Below the pieces are notes generated by a model that had not been told where the DNA came from, ran no database searches, and saw only the letters and a program-made list of their open reading frames with translations. DNA of 6,322 nucleotides. Source: Gammaproteobacteria bacterium (GTDB lineage Bacteria; Pseudomonadota; Gammaproteobacteria; UBA6429; Thiohalophilaceae). A program made the translations under genes and the position numbers. Below, piece by piece: positions 1-6,129 of the stretch. The DNA is taken from contig DRJN01000174.1 of assembly GCA_011052165.1 (NCBI GenBank), positions 1 through 6,322 of the forward strand. Direction: 5' to 3'. Positions within the stretch are counted from its first letter, which is position 1, and each line of letters begins with the position of its first letter.

Positions 1-2
1 AA

Positions 3-2018
3 ATGATCGGAGTGCTGATAGTCGAGATTTCACGTAACGGAATAAGCATGGCTCAAAAGGAAATTATTAGTAATGGAGTTTCAATCACTTTTATCTCTCT
101 TATGTTGACTATTATCATGGCGCTGTATTTTTCCAGGACGGTTTCCTCTCCTATCAGCCTCTTGACAAAAGGCATTCACCGTATAGGTGAGGGCATACTG
201 GGAGAAAGAATTTACACGGGTGCCGGAGGAGAGATCGCAATTCTTGAGATAGGTATTAACAACATGTCAGCCTCATTACAAATTGCTCAGCTAAGAGAAA
301 AAGAGCACGCCGATGACACGCTGTTTATTGAAAAATCAAAAGCTCAAATTACACTTGAAGCCATTGGTGAAGGTGTCATAACCACAGACATAAACGGTTT
401 TATTTCCTATCTGAATCCTGCTGCAGAAAATCTTCTTGGCGTAAATATGGATTATGCGGCCGGCATACATTTGCATGACATTTTTCACATTAAGAATATC
501 CAGGAAAAAGAAAACATCAATTACCCCATATTGGCCTGTCTGGAGGAAGGCAAATCAGTGCGCCATGATGAGTCGATGATTCTGATTGGCGTCAATGGGA
601 TAGAGTTCATTATCCGCGACAACGCCACTCCACTGCGTACCCGCGATGGAAAGATTACCGGTATGGTGCTCGTTTTTCATGATTTCACCCATATCCAACG
701 GATATCCGATCAGTTGACTTACCAGGCAACGCATGATGAACTCACCGGTCTCATAAACCGGCGTGAGTTTGAGCGCCAGTTGAAAGACCTCATTATGGAT
801 TCAGATTTTAAAACTCAAAAACACGCCATGTGTTTCCTCGATCTTGACCATTTCAAAATTGTTAATGATACTTGCGGGCACATTGCCGGAGATACCTTGC
901 TGAAAGAAATATCGCAGCTTCTTTGCTCACAGGTCCGGCATAATGATCTGGTTGCCAGACTTGGAGGAGATCAATTTGGTCTTATTCTTGTTAACTGTCC
1001 ACTTAGACAAGCGCTTCTGATTAGCGAAAACATCAAAAATTCCATCAAACAGTACCAATGCAAGTGGGAACAGCATGTTTTTGAAATCGGCGTGAGCATC
1101 GGCCTGATGCCTATTACAGAAGATGACCATTCGTCTCCAGAAATAATGATCAATGCGGATGCGGCCTGTTATATCGCCAAGGACAATGGCAAAAATCGTG
1201 TGCATGTTTACCAGGCCACAGATTATGAGTTTCTTCAGCGCCACGATGAAATACGCTGGTTGCGGAAGATTAACCGGGCGTTGGAGAAAGATAGTTTTGA
1301 ACTTTATTGTCAAGCTATTGCGCCGGCCAATGATAAACCCGAAGAATTTAAATATGAAGTGCTTCTACGCCTGCAAGATAATGGTGAACTAATGCTACCT
1401 GATTATTTTTTGCCATCTGCGGAACATTACAGTTTAATGCCGGAAATTGATCGTTGGGTGATAAAAACTTTTATAACGCTACTCGAAAGAAATAATTTTG
1501 ATCGCTTTAAAAATAAAAAACAGATGTTCAATATTAATATCTCGGGACAGTCTCTCTGCAGGGAAGGTTTTTTTGAATTTATTGCCGATATATTTGAGTC
1601 AAGTCCGGTAAATCTACAATTAATAACCTTTGAAATTACCGAAACGGCGGCCATCCATAATTATAATGCTGCAATTAACCTGATTAGCCGCTTGCAAAAA
1701 CTGGGCTGCACCTTCGCTCTGGATGATTTTGGCAGTGGTTTAAGTTCTTTTCGTTATCTCAAGAAATTACCCATCGATTATCTGAAGATCGACAGCTACT
1801 TTATCCGCAATATCGAACACAGCACGGTCAATCAATCGATTGTTGAGGCTATTAGCAGTATTGCCCGTGCCTTGAATCTAAAAACCAGTGCCAAATTTGT
1901 CGAAAACGAAGAAGCCCGGCAGGTACTGAAAAAATACGGTGTTAATTATATGCAGGGCAGTGCGATTGAAATGCCCATTCCCCTGATTGACGTTCTGGCA
2001 AGATTTAAAAATGCCTGA
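3..2018 (+). CDS. HAMP-PAS-GGDEF-EAL cyclic di-GMP signalling protein, 5' partial
   Basis: This is the C-terminal 671 residues of an inner-membrane sensor; the reading frame is open at the window edge and no ribosome binding site is visible, so the N-terminal, probably periplasmic, part is missing. Order: transmembrane segment about 26-43, HAMP about 44-97 (Pro50), PAS about 115-232, GGDEF about 238-405, EAL about 425-668. In the GGDEF domain D280, F284-K285 and N288-D289 are present, but the signature is GGDQF (321-325); the inhibitory RxxD site (R312-D315) is intact. In the EAL domain E452 lies in EVL, and N512, E544, D574-D575, K595, E634 and Q651 are kept, but the glutamate of the usual AEGVE-type motif is lysine (K631). 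By family knowledge such domains make or degrade c-di-GMP. I infer weak or lost activity in one or both, perhaps a receptor role. The gene is visibly more AT-rich than its neighbours. Family assignment is certain; activity is not. Confidence 0.95.
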   Translation: MIGVLIVEISRNGISMAQKEIISNGVSITFISLMLTIIMALYFSRTVSSPISLLTKGIHRIGEGILGERIYTGAGGEIAILEIGINNMSASLQIAQLREKEHADDTLFIEKSKAQITLEAIGEGVITTDINGFISYLNPAAENLLGVNMDYAAGIHLHDIFHIKNIQEKENINYPILACLEEGKSVRHDESMILIGVNGIEFIIRDNATPLRTRDGKITGMVLVFHDFTHIQRISDQLTYQATHDELTGLINRREFERQLKDLIMDSDFKTQKHAMCFLDLDHFKIVNDTCGHIAGDTLLKEISQLLCSQVRHNDLVARLGGDQFGLILVNCPLRQALLISENIKNSIKQYQCKWEQHVFEIGVSIGLMPITEDDHSSPEIMINADAACYIAKDNGKNRVHVYQATDYEFLQRHDEIRWLRKINRALEKDSFELYCQAIAPANDKPEEFKYEVLLRLQDNGELMLPDYFLPSAEHYSLMPEIDRWVIKTFITLLERNNFDRFKNKKQMFNINISGQSLCREGFFEFIADIFESSPVNLQLITFEITETAAIHNYNAAINLISRLQKLGCTFALDDFGSGLSSFRYLKKLPIDYLKIDSYFIRNIEHSTVNQSIVEAISSIARALNLKTSAKFVENEEARQVLKKYGVNYMQGSAIEMPIPLIDVLARFKNA

Positions 2019-2080
2019 ACCTTAGAGTTTACTTTGCTGCAAGCTTTTTCTCCTGCGTCGGAACGTAGCAAACCAGAAGG

Positions 2081-2122
2081 CTTCCTTCGACAAGCTTCCT
2101 TCGACAAGCTCAGGACGAACGG
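2081..2122. repeat. Dispersed extragenic repeat fragment with a 14-bp tandem duplication
   Basis: CTTCCTTCGACAAG occurs twice back to back (2081-2094 and 2095-2108) without mismatch. The second copy runs into CTCAGGACGAACGG (2109-2122). The unit from TTCGACAAG to GGACGAA has partly palindromic ends (TTCG/CGAA). I recall this sequence type as a dispersed intergenic repeat in many bacterial genomes; that is memory, not a search. It lies between the convergent GGDEF-EAL gene and cysG. No U-tract follows it, so I do not call it a terminator. Confidence 0.6.
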
Positions 2123-2187
2123 TCATTCCTAAAGTGGACGGATATGATATTTGGCATAGCTATTCAGGCTAGCCTGGCTCCCGTAAC

Positions 2188-3570
2188 TTATGGATTGTAC
2201 CAGTCAAGTTTCTTATGCAGATTCACCACTTCACCAACAATGATCAGGGTCGGCGGCTTGACCTTTTTCTTTTGCACCAGTTCTGGTAACGTTTTCAATG
2301 TGCCAATGTGCACACGCTGATCCGGACTGGTGCCTTTTTCCACCAACGCCGCCGGCATTGTTTCCGGCATATTGTGCTCAATCAGTTTGCTGCACAGGTT
2401 AGCAATACTGTGCAGTCCCATATAAAAAACAATGGTCTGATTGGGATGGGCTATCGCCTTCCAGTTGAGATCGCTGCTGCCGTCCTTGAGATGACCGGTG
2501 ACAAACATGCAGGACTGTACATAGTCACGATGCGTCAGTGGAATCCCGGCATAGGCGGCGCAACCCGCCGCCGCCGTAATACCGGGTACAACCTGAAAGG
2601 GTACGCCCTCCTCCATCAGGGTTTCGATTTCTTCCCCGCCACGGCCAAAAATAAAAGGATCACCCCCTTTCAGGCGCAACACCTTCTTGCCCTGCTTCGC
2701 CAGGCGGACCAGAAGAGAGTTGATGTTCTCCTGTGGAATGGTGTGCCTGTCACGTTCCTTACCGGCATAGATGAACTCGGCATCGCGCCGTACCAGATCC
2801 ATAATCCCCTGTGATACCAGCCGATCATAAACAACGACATCCGCCTGTTGCATCAGACGCAAGGCCTTAAAGGTCAGCAGATCCGGATCATCCGGGCCTG
2901 CGCCCACAAGAAAAACTTCACCCTGCATATCCGGTGCGGCACCGGTTTCAACTGCCTGCTCCAGTAATTCGCGCGCCTCACGCTCCTTGCCGGCAACCAG
3001 TTTGTCGGCCACCGGTCCGGCAAGAATGACTTCCCAGAAACGGCGAATTTCATTGCTACTGGAAAAACGCTGCTTAACCCGGTCGCGATAGTTTTCCACC
3101 AACATGGCCAAACGGCCGTAAGCAGCGGGAATATAGGTTTCCAGCCGCGCACGTAACAGACGCGCCAGAACCGGCGAAGCGCCGCCGGTGGAAATGGCAA
3201 TCTGTACCGGTGAGCGATCAATAATGGAGGGCATAATAAAGCGGCATAGATCGGGATCATCGACGACATTGACGGGGATCCCTTTCTCGCCAGCGGATTC
3301 TGAGACCTGCCTGTTCACTTCACGACTATCGGTCGCGGCAATGATCACCACCCGGCCGTTAACATCATCCGGCTGAAATTCGCGTTCAATATATTCAATC
3401 TCTCCGGCATCGGCACGGCTTTGCAGTTCGGCACACAATTTGGACGAAATCACGGTAACCCTGGCATTGGCTCGTTGTAACATGAAGACTTTGCGGGAAG
3501 CGACTTGTCCGCCTCCCACGACCAGGCAGGACAAGCCATTAACATTCATAAAAATGGGCAGGAATTTCAC
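2188..3570 (-). CDS. cysG: Sirohaem synthase (SUMT / precorrin-2 dehydrogenase / ferrochelatase)
   Basis: CysG is a cytoplasmic enzyme that methylates uroporphyrinogen III twice using SAM, oxidises precorrin-2 with NAD+ and inserts iron to give sirohaem, the cofactor of assimilatory sulfite and nitrite reductases. The 460 residues match the usual full length of about 457 and are near-colinear with E. coli CysG as I remember it. N-terminal dehydrogenase/chelatase half: Rossmann motif GGGQVASRK (19-27) and catalytic-type Asp104 in NVVDDP. C-terminal methyltransferase half from about 218: GAGPDDPDLLT (223-233), Asp249 in YDRLVS, Lys271, LRLKGGDPFIFGRGGEE (298-314), VPGITAA (328-334) and Met384. 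Position 128, a phosphorylated serine in the Salmonella enzyme, is threonine in STGG. The start is GTG; LPIF and GGG then fall where expected, and AGAGG lies 6 nt upstream. It follows the DHH phosphoesterase gene on the same strand after a 216-bp gap. Confidence 0.97.
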   Translation of the reverse strand: MKFLPIFMNVNGLSCLVVGGGQVASRKVFMLQRANARVTVISSKLCAELQSRADAGEIEYIEREFQPDDVNGRVVIIAATDSREVNRQVSESAGEKGIPVNVVDDPDLCRFIMPSIIDRSPVQIAISTGGASPVLARLLRARLETYIPAAYGRLAMLVENYRDRVKQRFSSSNEIRRFWEVILAGPVADKLVAGKEREARELLEQAVETGAAPDMQGEVFLVGAGPDDPDLLTFKALRLMQQADVVVYDRLVSQGIMDLVRRDAEFIYAGKERDRHTIPQENINSLLVRLAKQGKKVLRLKGGDPFIFGRGGEEIETLMEEGVPFQVVPGITAAAGCAAYAGIPLTHRDYVQSCMFVTGHLKDGSSDLNWKAIAHPNQTIVFYMGLHSIANLCSKLIEHNMPETMPAALVEKGTSPDQRVHIGTLKTLPELVQKKKVKPPTLIIVGEVVNLHKKLDWYNP

Positions 3571-3576
3571 TCAAAA

Positions 3577-3581
3577 CCTCT
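3577..3581 (-). promoter_or_regulatory. Ribosome binding site deciding the GTG start of cysG
   Basis: On the minus strand AGAGG sits 6 nt before the GTG at 3570-3568. The next in-frame ATG (codon 8) would remove the conserved LPIF segment and leaves no comparable site, so GTG is preferred. Confidence 0.7.
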
Positions 3582-3607
3582 ATCTGGAAGAAAAACCGGA
3601 TGGGCGG

Positions 3608-3714
3608 TATTAATCGTTGCATAAGTATTTGCATCATAGCGCCCTCTCCCTCTGGGAGAGGGTTGGGGTGAGGGGATAAAATACATGCGAATACTTATGC
3701 AACGATTGATATTA
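3608..3714. repeat. Nested palindromic element (MITE- or REP-like) between the DHH gene and cysG
   Basis: The outer arms are 23 nt each, 3612-3634 and 3685-3707, complementary apart from one position that would be a G-U pair in RNA. They enclose a 50-nt centre holding a second perfect 9-bp stem: CCCTCTCCC (3642-3650), TCT loop, GGGAGAGGG (3654-3662), followed by GTTGGGGTGAGGG. The inner part resembles a palindromic repeat I recall as common in proteobacterial intergenic DNA. TATTA occurs on both sides (3608-3612 and 3710-3714) and could be a target duplication, but the right copy is offset by 3 nt, so this is weak. There is no ORF inside. If the DHH gene and cysG are co-transcribed, this forms a long hairpin in the mRNA. 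Confidence 0.75.
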
Positions 3715-3786
3715 CCCGCAAAAAAGACAAACAGACGCAAATTAAAATCCAGGATCATGGAATCTTCTTCTCAGTTTGAACGCACA

Positions 3787-4752
3787 TTACCCGGTAAATG
3801 CGTGGGTGAATTTCTCCACAAAAACATCGTATTGATCCGGAGGTAGATGATTGATACCCGCCGCCGCCTGACGCCCGCCGCCGGTGGGAAAGGCCATACA
3901 CAGCACCTCGGCCCCGGTACGCCTGTTCAGGGGGGCGCGCACGCTGACTCGCAGGCTGCCATCGGCCATGCTATTCACCAGCGCATGCGCCCGGTCCGGC
4001 GCGTTACGCGCCATTTCATTCGCCAGCACGCCGCTGACTCGCCGGGCCCAGGGCGCATCAGGCAATAATATCAAGGCATGCTGATCAGTTTCGATAGCCG
4101 CTTTGCTCATCCGCCCCTGCGCCATATCCTCAGCATAGCCGTTTTTCAAGGTCACAAAAGCATTATCATGGGCAATAAAATCCAGAGGTGAAACATAAGG
4201 CCTTAAGCGTTGATACAGCTCATCCGGGGTGAAATACAAATCCTCCAGCGTGCTGCCATAGCCGTTATAGTTGAGACAGATACCCAACTCCTTGAGTGCT
4301 TCAGACCCCTCCATGCCGAGTCCGATCTGTCGCGCCAGGAGATCCGCGCTGGCATACATATTATCACCATAGGCGCCGGTTATGGCCCAGGCAGAATAAC
4401 GGTTTTGCAAATAACGGTTGACCAGCAGGCTGGTGCAAATAGACGGCGAGGTGTCAATATGCACCTCAAGGGCCGCGTGCTGAGGAATATCACCGGCGAA
4501 GTGATGATCGAAATACTGAATCTGCGCACCCTGCCCCAATAGTCTTTGCAGGGCATCCCGATTTTTGTCCAGCGAAATATCGAGCACGGTGATCTGATCG
4601 TCTTTTTGGACTTCAAGCTTGTCCAGTAATTTAATGTCCCGTTTTACACCCGTGATCAAAACGCCGTCCCGAGGCTGGGCCAGACGCAACTGCTGCAAGG
4701 CACAGAGACCATCGGCATCGCCATTAAATACGTCATACTGGGTCATAAACAT
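3787..4752 (-). CDS. DHH-family phosphoesterase (DHH-DHHA1), substrate unknown
   Basis: This 321-residue protein carries the DHH superfamily metal-binding motifs in order: FNGDADGLCA with D12 and D14 (motif I), VLDIS with D58 (motif II), YFDHHFAG with D82-H83-H84 (motif III) and GAYGDNM with D130 (motif IV). A C-terminal DHHA1-like segment follows: SLRVSVRAP (266-274), then GGGRQAAAG (291-299). The more usual GGGH of DHHA1 is GGGR here, which may be normal for this subfamily. Family members are Mn2+-dependent phosphoesterases acting on oligonucleotides, pAp or cyclic dinucleotides (NrnA, RecJ and GdpP types). No signal peptide, membrane segment or CBS domain is present, so it is a stand-alone cytoplasmic enzyme; I cannot name the substrate. 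GAGGA lies 4 nt before the first ATG and 10 nt before a second ATG at codon 3, so the start could be Met3. An extended -10 promoter lies upstream, and cysG follows downstream. Confidence 0.88.
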   Translation of the reverse strand: MFMTQYDVFNGDADGLCALQQLRLAQPRDGVLITGVKRDIKLLDKLEVQKDDQITVLDISLDKNRDALQRLLGQGAQIQYFDHHFAGDIPQHAALEVHIDTSPSICTSLLVNRYLQNRYSAWAITGAYGDNMYASADLLARQIGLGMEGSEALKELGICLNYNGYGSTLEDLYFTPDELYQRLRPYVSPLDFIAHDNAFVTLKNGYAEDMAQGRMSKAAIETDQHALILLPDAPWARRVSGVLANEMARNAPDRAHALVNSMADGSLRVSVRAPLNRRTGAEVLCMAFPTGGGRQAAAGINHLPPDQYDVFVEKFTHAFTG

Positions 4753-4782
4753 CGTTTCCTCACAAAGTCGTCAGAGGCGCGC

Positions 4783-4804
4783 TACTATGCATTTCTGCAT
4801 ACTA
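4783..4804. promoter_or_regulatory. Inverted repeat in the leader of the DHH gene, possible operator or hairpin
   Basis: TACTATGCA (4783-4791) and TGCATACTA (4796-4804) form 9-nt arms with one mismatch around a TTTC spacer. The site falls between the predicted transcription start (about 4819) and the ribosome binding site. It could bind a dimeric repressor or fold as a small hairpin in the RNA. No regulator is recognisable. Confidence 0.4.
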
Positions 4805-4825
4805 TTCCTATCGTAAATTTGGTGT

Positions 4826-4834
4826 ATTATAGCA
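4826..4834 (-). promoter_or_regulatory. Extended -10 promoter for the DHH phosphoesterase gene
   Basis: Read on the minus strand this is TGCTATAAT: a perfect TATAAT preceded by the TGn extension. I see no good TTGACA-like -35 at 16-18 bp, which fits an extended -10 sigma-70 promoter. Transcription would start near 4819, giving a leader of about 67 nt before the ATG at 4752. Confidence 0.6.
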
Positions 4835-4890
4835 TCGTAAAATATCATGTGCTCGATATGCTCAGTTAATTCATACACTTGCAATAAACA

Positions 4891-4913
4891 ACCCCGCAGC
4901 AAGCTGGCGGGGT
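4891..4913. repeat. GC-rich hairpin upstream of galE, terminator-like without a U-tract
   Basis: ACCCCGC (4891-4897) pairs with GCGGGGT (4907-4913) in a 7-bp stem with a 9-nt loop. Neither strand has a run of T after it, so intrinsic termination is doubtful. Its right half (4899-4918) resembles 4974-4992, suggesting two copies of one element on either side of the REP-like repeat at 4930-4962. Confidence 0.5.
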
Positions 4914-4929
4914 ATTAAGTGGTAACATG

Positions 4930-4962
4930 CTGATGGGTTTCGCTTTGCTCTACCCATCCTAC
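4930..4962 (+). repeat. REP-like palindromic repeat, copy 1 (upstream of galE)
   Basis: This 33-nt unit has GATGGGT (4932-4938) and ACCCATC (4952-4958) as stem arms around a 13-nt CT-rich loop, ending in CTAC. It matches the copy at 6018-6050 at 30 of 33 positions. I recall this family as an abundant dispersed extragenic repeat in proteobacteria. It lies about 60 bp before galE, so any galE promoter upstream of it would transcribe through it. Confidence 0.75.
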
Positions 4963-4969
4963 TGTTTTT

Positions 4970-4992
4970 CGCTGCAAGCAGCGGGGAATTAA
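4970..4992. repeat. Short GC hairpin, partial second copy of the 4891-4918 element
   Basis: CGCTGC (4970-4975), AA, GCAGCG (4978-4983) is a perfect dyad. GCAAGCAGCGGGGAATTAA (4974-4992) aligns with GCAAGCTGGCGGGGTATTAA (4899-4918) with one gap and two mismatches. The ACCCCGC left arm of the first copy is absent here. Function is unknown. Confidence 0.4.
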
Positions 4993-5025
4993 ACCCAAAG
5001 AGATTAAATAATACAGGGGAGCGTA

Positions 5026-6015
5026 ATGTCAAAGAAAAGCGTACTGGTTACCGGCGGAGCCGGTTATATAGGCAGCCATGTGGTGCGGCAGTTGGGGGAA
5101 GCGGGTGAACGCGTGGTGACGCTGGACAATTTATCCACCGGTTTTGCCGATGCTGTACTCTATGGCGATCTGATCGAAGGCAACACGGGGGATCAGGAAC
5201 GGGTCAACCAAATCCTGAACGATTATAATGTCGATACCGTTTTGCATTTTGCCGCCCATACGATTGTCCCGGAATCGGTCTCCAACCCGCTGAAGTATTA
5301 TGGCAACAACACCTGCAACAGCCGCAGCCTGCTCGAATGCTGCCAGAATCATGGCGTGAAGAATTTCATTTTTTCCTCCACCGCCGCCGTCTATGGTATG
5401 CCAAAAGACGGGCTGGCAAAAGAAGACACCCCCCTGGCGCCGATCAATGCCTACGGCACCTCAAAGCTCATGACGGAATGGATGCTGCGTGATCTGTCCG
5501 CCGCCAGCGAACTCAACTATGTAGCTCTGCGCTACTTCAATGTTGCCGGTTCCGATCCCGAATCCCGTATCGGCCAGTCCACTCCCAACGCCACCCTTTT
5601 GATCAAGGTCGCCTGTGAAGCGGCGGTGGGGAAACGCGAGCAGATCTACATTTTTGGCACCGACTATGCGACCCCGGATGGTACCGGTATTCGTGACTAT
5701 ATTCATGTGGAAGATCTGGCCGACGCCCACCTCAAGGCGCTGGACTATCTGCGCAAAGGGGGGGAGTCGACTATCGTCAACTGTGGCTACAGTCATGGAT
5801 ACAGCGTTCGTGAAGTGCTGGAAATGGTTGAACAAGTTAACGGCAAGCCCTTGAAAATTATCGAACAAGATCGGCGCCCCGGCGACCCCCCCAGCCTGGT
5901 GGCCAATACGGACAAAATCCGCAAGCTCTTTAACTGGACGCCCCGTTATGATGATCTGGAAGCGATTACGCGTTCATCTCTGAACTGGGAAAAGAAATTG
6001 CTGGAACGTGGTTAA
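5026..6015 (+). CDS. galE: UDP-glucose 4-epimerase
   Basis: GalE is a cytoplasmic NAD+-bound epimerase of the extended short-chain dehydrogenase family that interconverts UDP-glucose and UDP-galactose, for the Leloir pathway or for surface polysaccharide precursors. Its 329 residues approach the usual 330-340. Visible motifs are the NAD-binding GGAGYIGS (10-17), LDNLSTG (33-39), HFAAHTIVPESV (74-85), the catalytic SST (117-119), YGTSK with Tyr143 and Lys147, RYFNVAGSDP (169-178) and the substrate-binding ATPDGTGIRDYIHVEDLADAH (from 215). At the position of the E. coli gate residue Tyr299, RRPGDPPSLVA (283-293) has Leu291, as in many bacterial GalE proteins; specificity for N-acetylated sugars cannot be judged. 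The ATG is preceded by AGGGGAG (5015-5021). No galactose or polysaccharide genes adjoin it, and REP-like repeats lie on both sides. It reads divergently from the DHH gene. Confidence 0.96.
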   Translation: MSKKSVLVTGGAGYIGSHVVRQLGEAGERVVTLDNLSTGFADAVLYGDLIEGNTGDQERVNQILNDYNVDTVLHFAAHTIVPESVSNPLKYYGNNTCNSRSLLECCQNHGVKNFIFSSTAAVYGMPKDGLAKEDTPLAPINAYGTSKLMTEWMLRDLSAASELNYVALRYFNVAGSDPESRIGQSTPNATLLIKVACEAAVGKREQIYIFGTDYATPDGTGIRDYIHVEDLADAHLKALDYLRKGGESTIVNCGYSHGYSVREVLEMVEQVNGKPLKIIEQDRRPGDPPSLVANTDKIRKLFNWTPRYDDLEAITRSSLNWEKKLLERG

Positions 6016-6017
6016 GA

Positions 6018-6050
6018 CTGATGGGTTTCACTTCGTTCTACCCATCCTAC
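6018..6050 (+). repeat. REP-like palindromic repeat, copy 2 (just after galE)
   Basis: It begins 2 nt after the galE stop. GATGGGT (6020-6026) and ACCCATC (6040-6046) form the stem, and it differs from copy 1 at three loop positions. Together with the inverted copy 3 it can form a longer structure: 6019-6029 is fully complementary to 6104-6114, and CCATCCTAC (6042-6050) to 6068-6076. Confidence 0.75.
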
Positions 6051-6067
6051 TCTTTGTATTACATGCT

Positions 6068-6114
6068 GTAGGATGGATAGAGCAACGCGCGAAGTCCAGT
6101 AGGGAAACCCATCA
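6068..6114 (-). repeat. REP-like palindromic repeat, copy 3, inverted and enlarged
   Basis: Read on the minus strand it starts TGATGGGTTTC and ends CTCTATCCATCCTAC, matching copies 1 and 2 at both ends. About 15 extra nucleotides in the middle (around 6084-6103) make it longer, and one stem base differs (ATCC for ACCC). Copies 2 and 3 form an inverted pair with a 17-nt spacer (6051-6067) between the convergent galE and membrane-protein genes, where they may limit read-through from both sides. Confidence 0.65.
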
Positions 6115-6129
6115 CTCGTTAATAAAAGA

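Noticed and set aside
927..1313. 128-codon open frame on the minus strand inside the GGDEF-EAL gene
   Set aside because: It lies wholly opposite a clear domain-bearing gene, has no recognisable motifs, and is a shadow frame.
2165..2176. Perfect 12-bp palindrome CAGGCTAGCCTG downstream of cysG
   Set aside because: As a hairpin it gives only a 4-bp stem with a 4-nt loop and no T-run follows on the minus strand, so it does not support a terminator call.
2308..2814. 168-codon plus-strand open frame opposite cysG
   Set aside because: It is antisense to the conserved methyltransferase half of cysG, with no family motif; GC-rich genes often leave such open antisense frames.
3604..3720. CRISPR-like repeat unit
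   Set aside because: There is only one palindromic unit with no direct repeats or regularly spaced spacers.
3567..3758. 63-codon minus-strand frame spanning the nested palindrome and overlapping the cysG start
   Set aside because: Its sequence is mostly translated repeat (the SPQPSPRGRGR part comes from the palindrome) and it has no convincing ribosome binding site.
4210..4542. 110-codon plus-strand frame opposite the DHH gene
   Set aside because: It is antisense to the conserved DHH motifs and shows no domain of its own.
4821..4830. Plus-strand TATTAT as a -10 for galE
   Set aside because: It overlaps the stronger opposite-strand promoter, lacks a -35, and lies about 200 bp before galE with a GC-rich hairpin in between.
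4926..4991. 21-codon plus-strand frame starting MLMGFALLYPSY upstream of galE
   Set aside because: It is made almost entirely of the REP-like repeat and the following hairpin, and no ribosome binding site precedes it.
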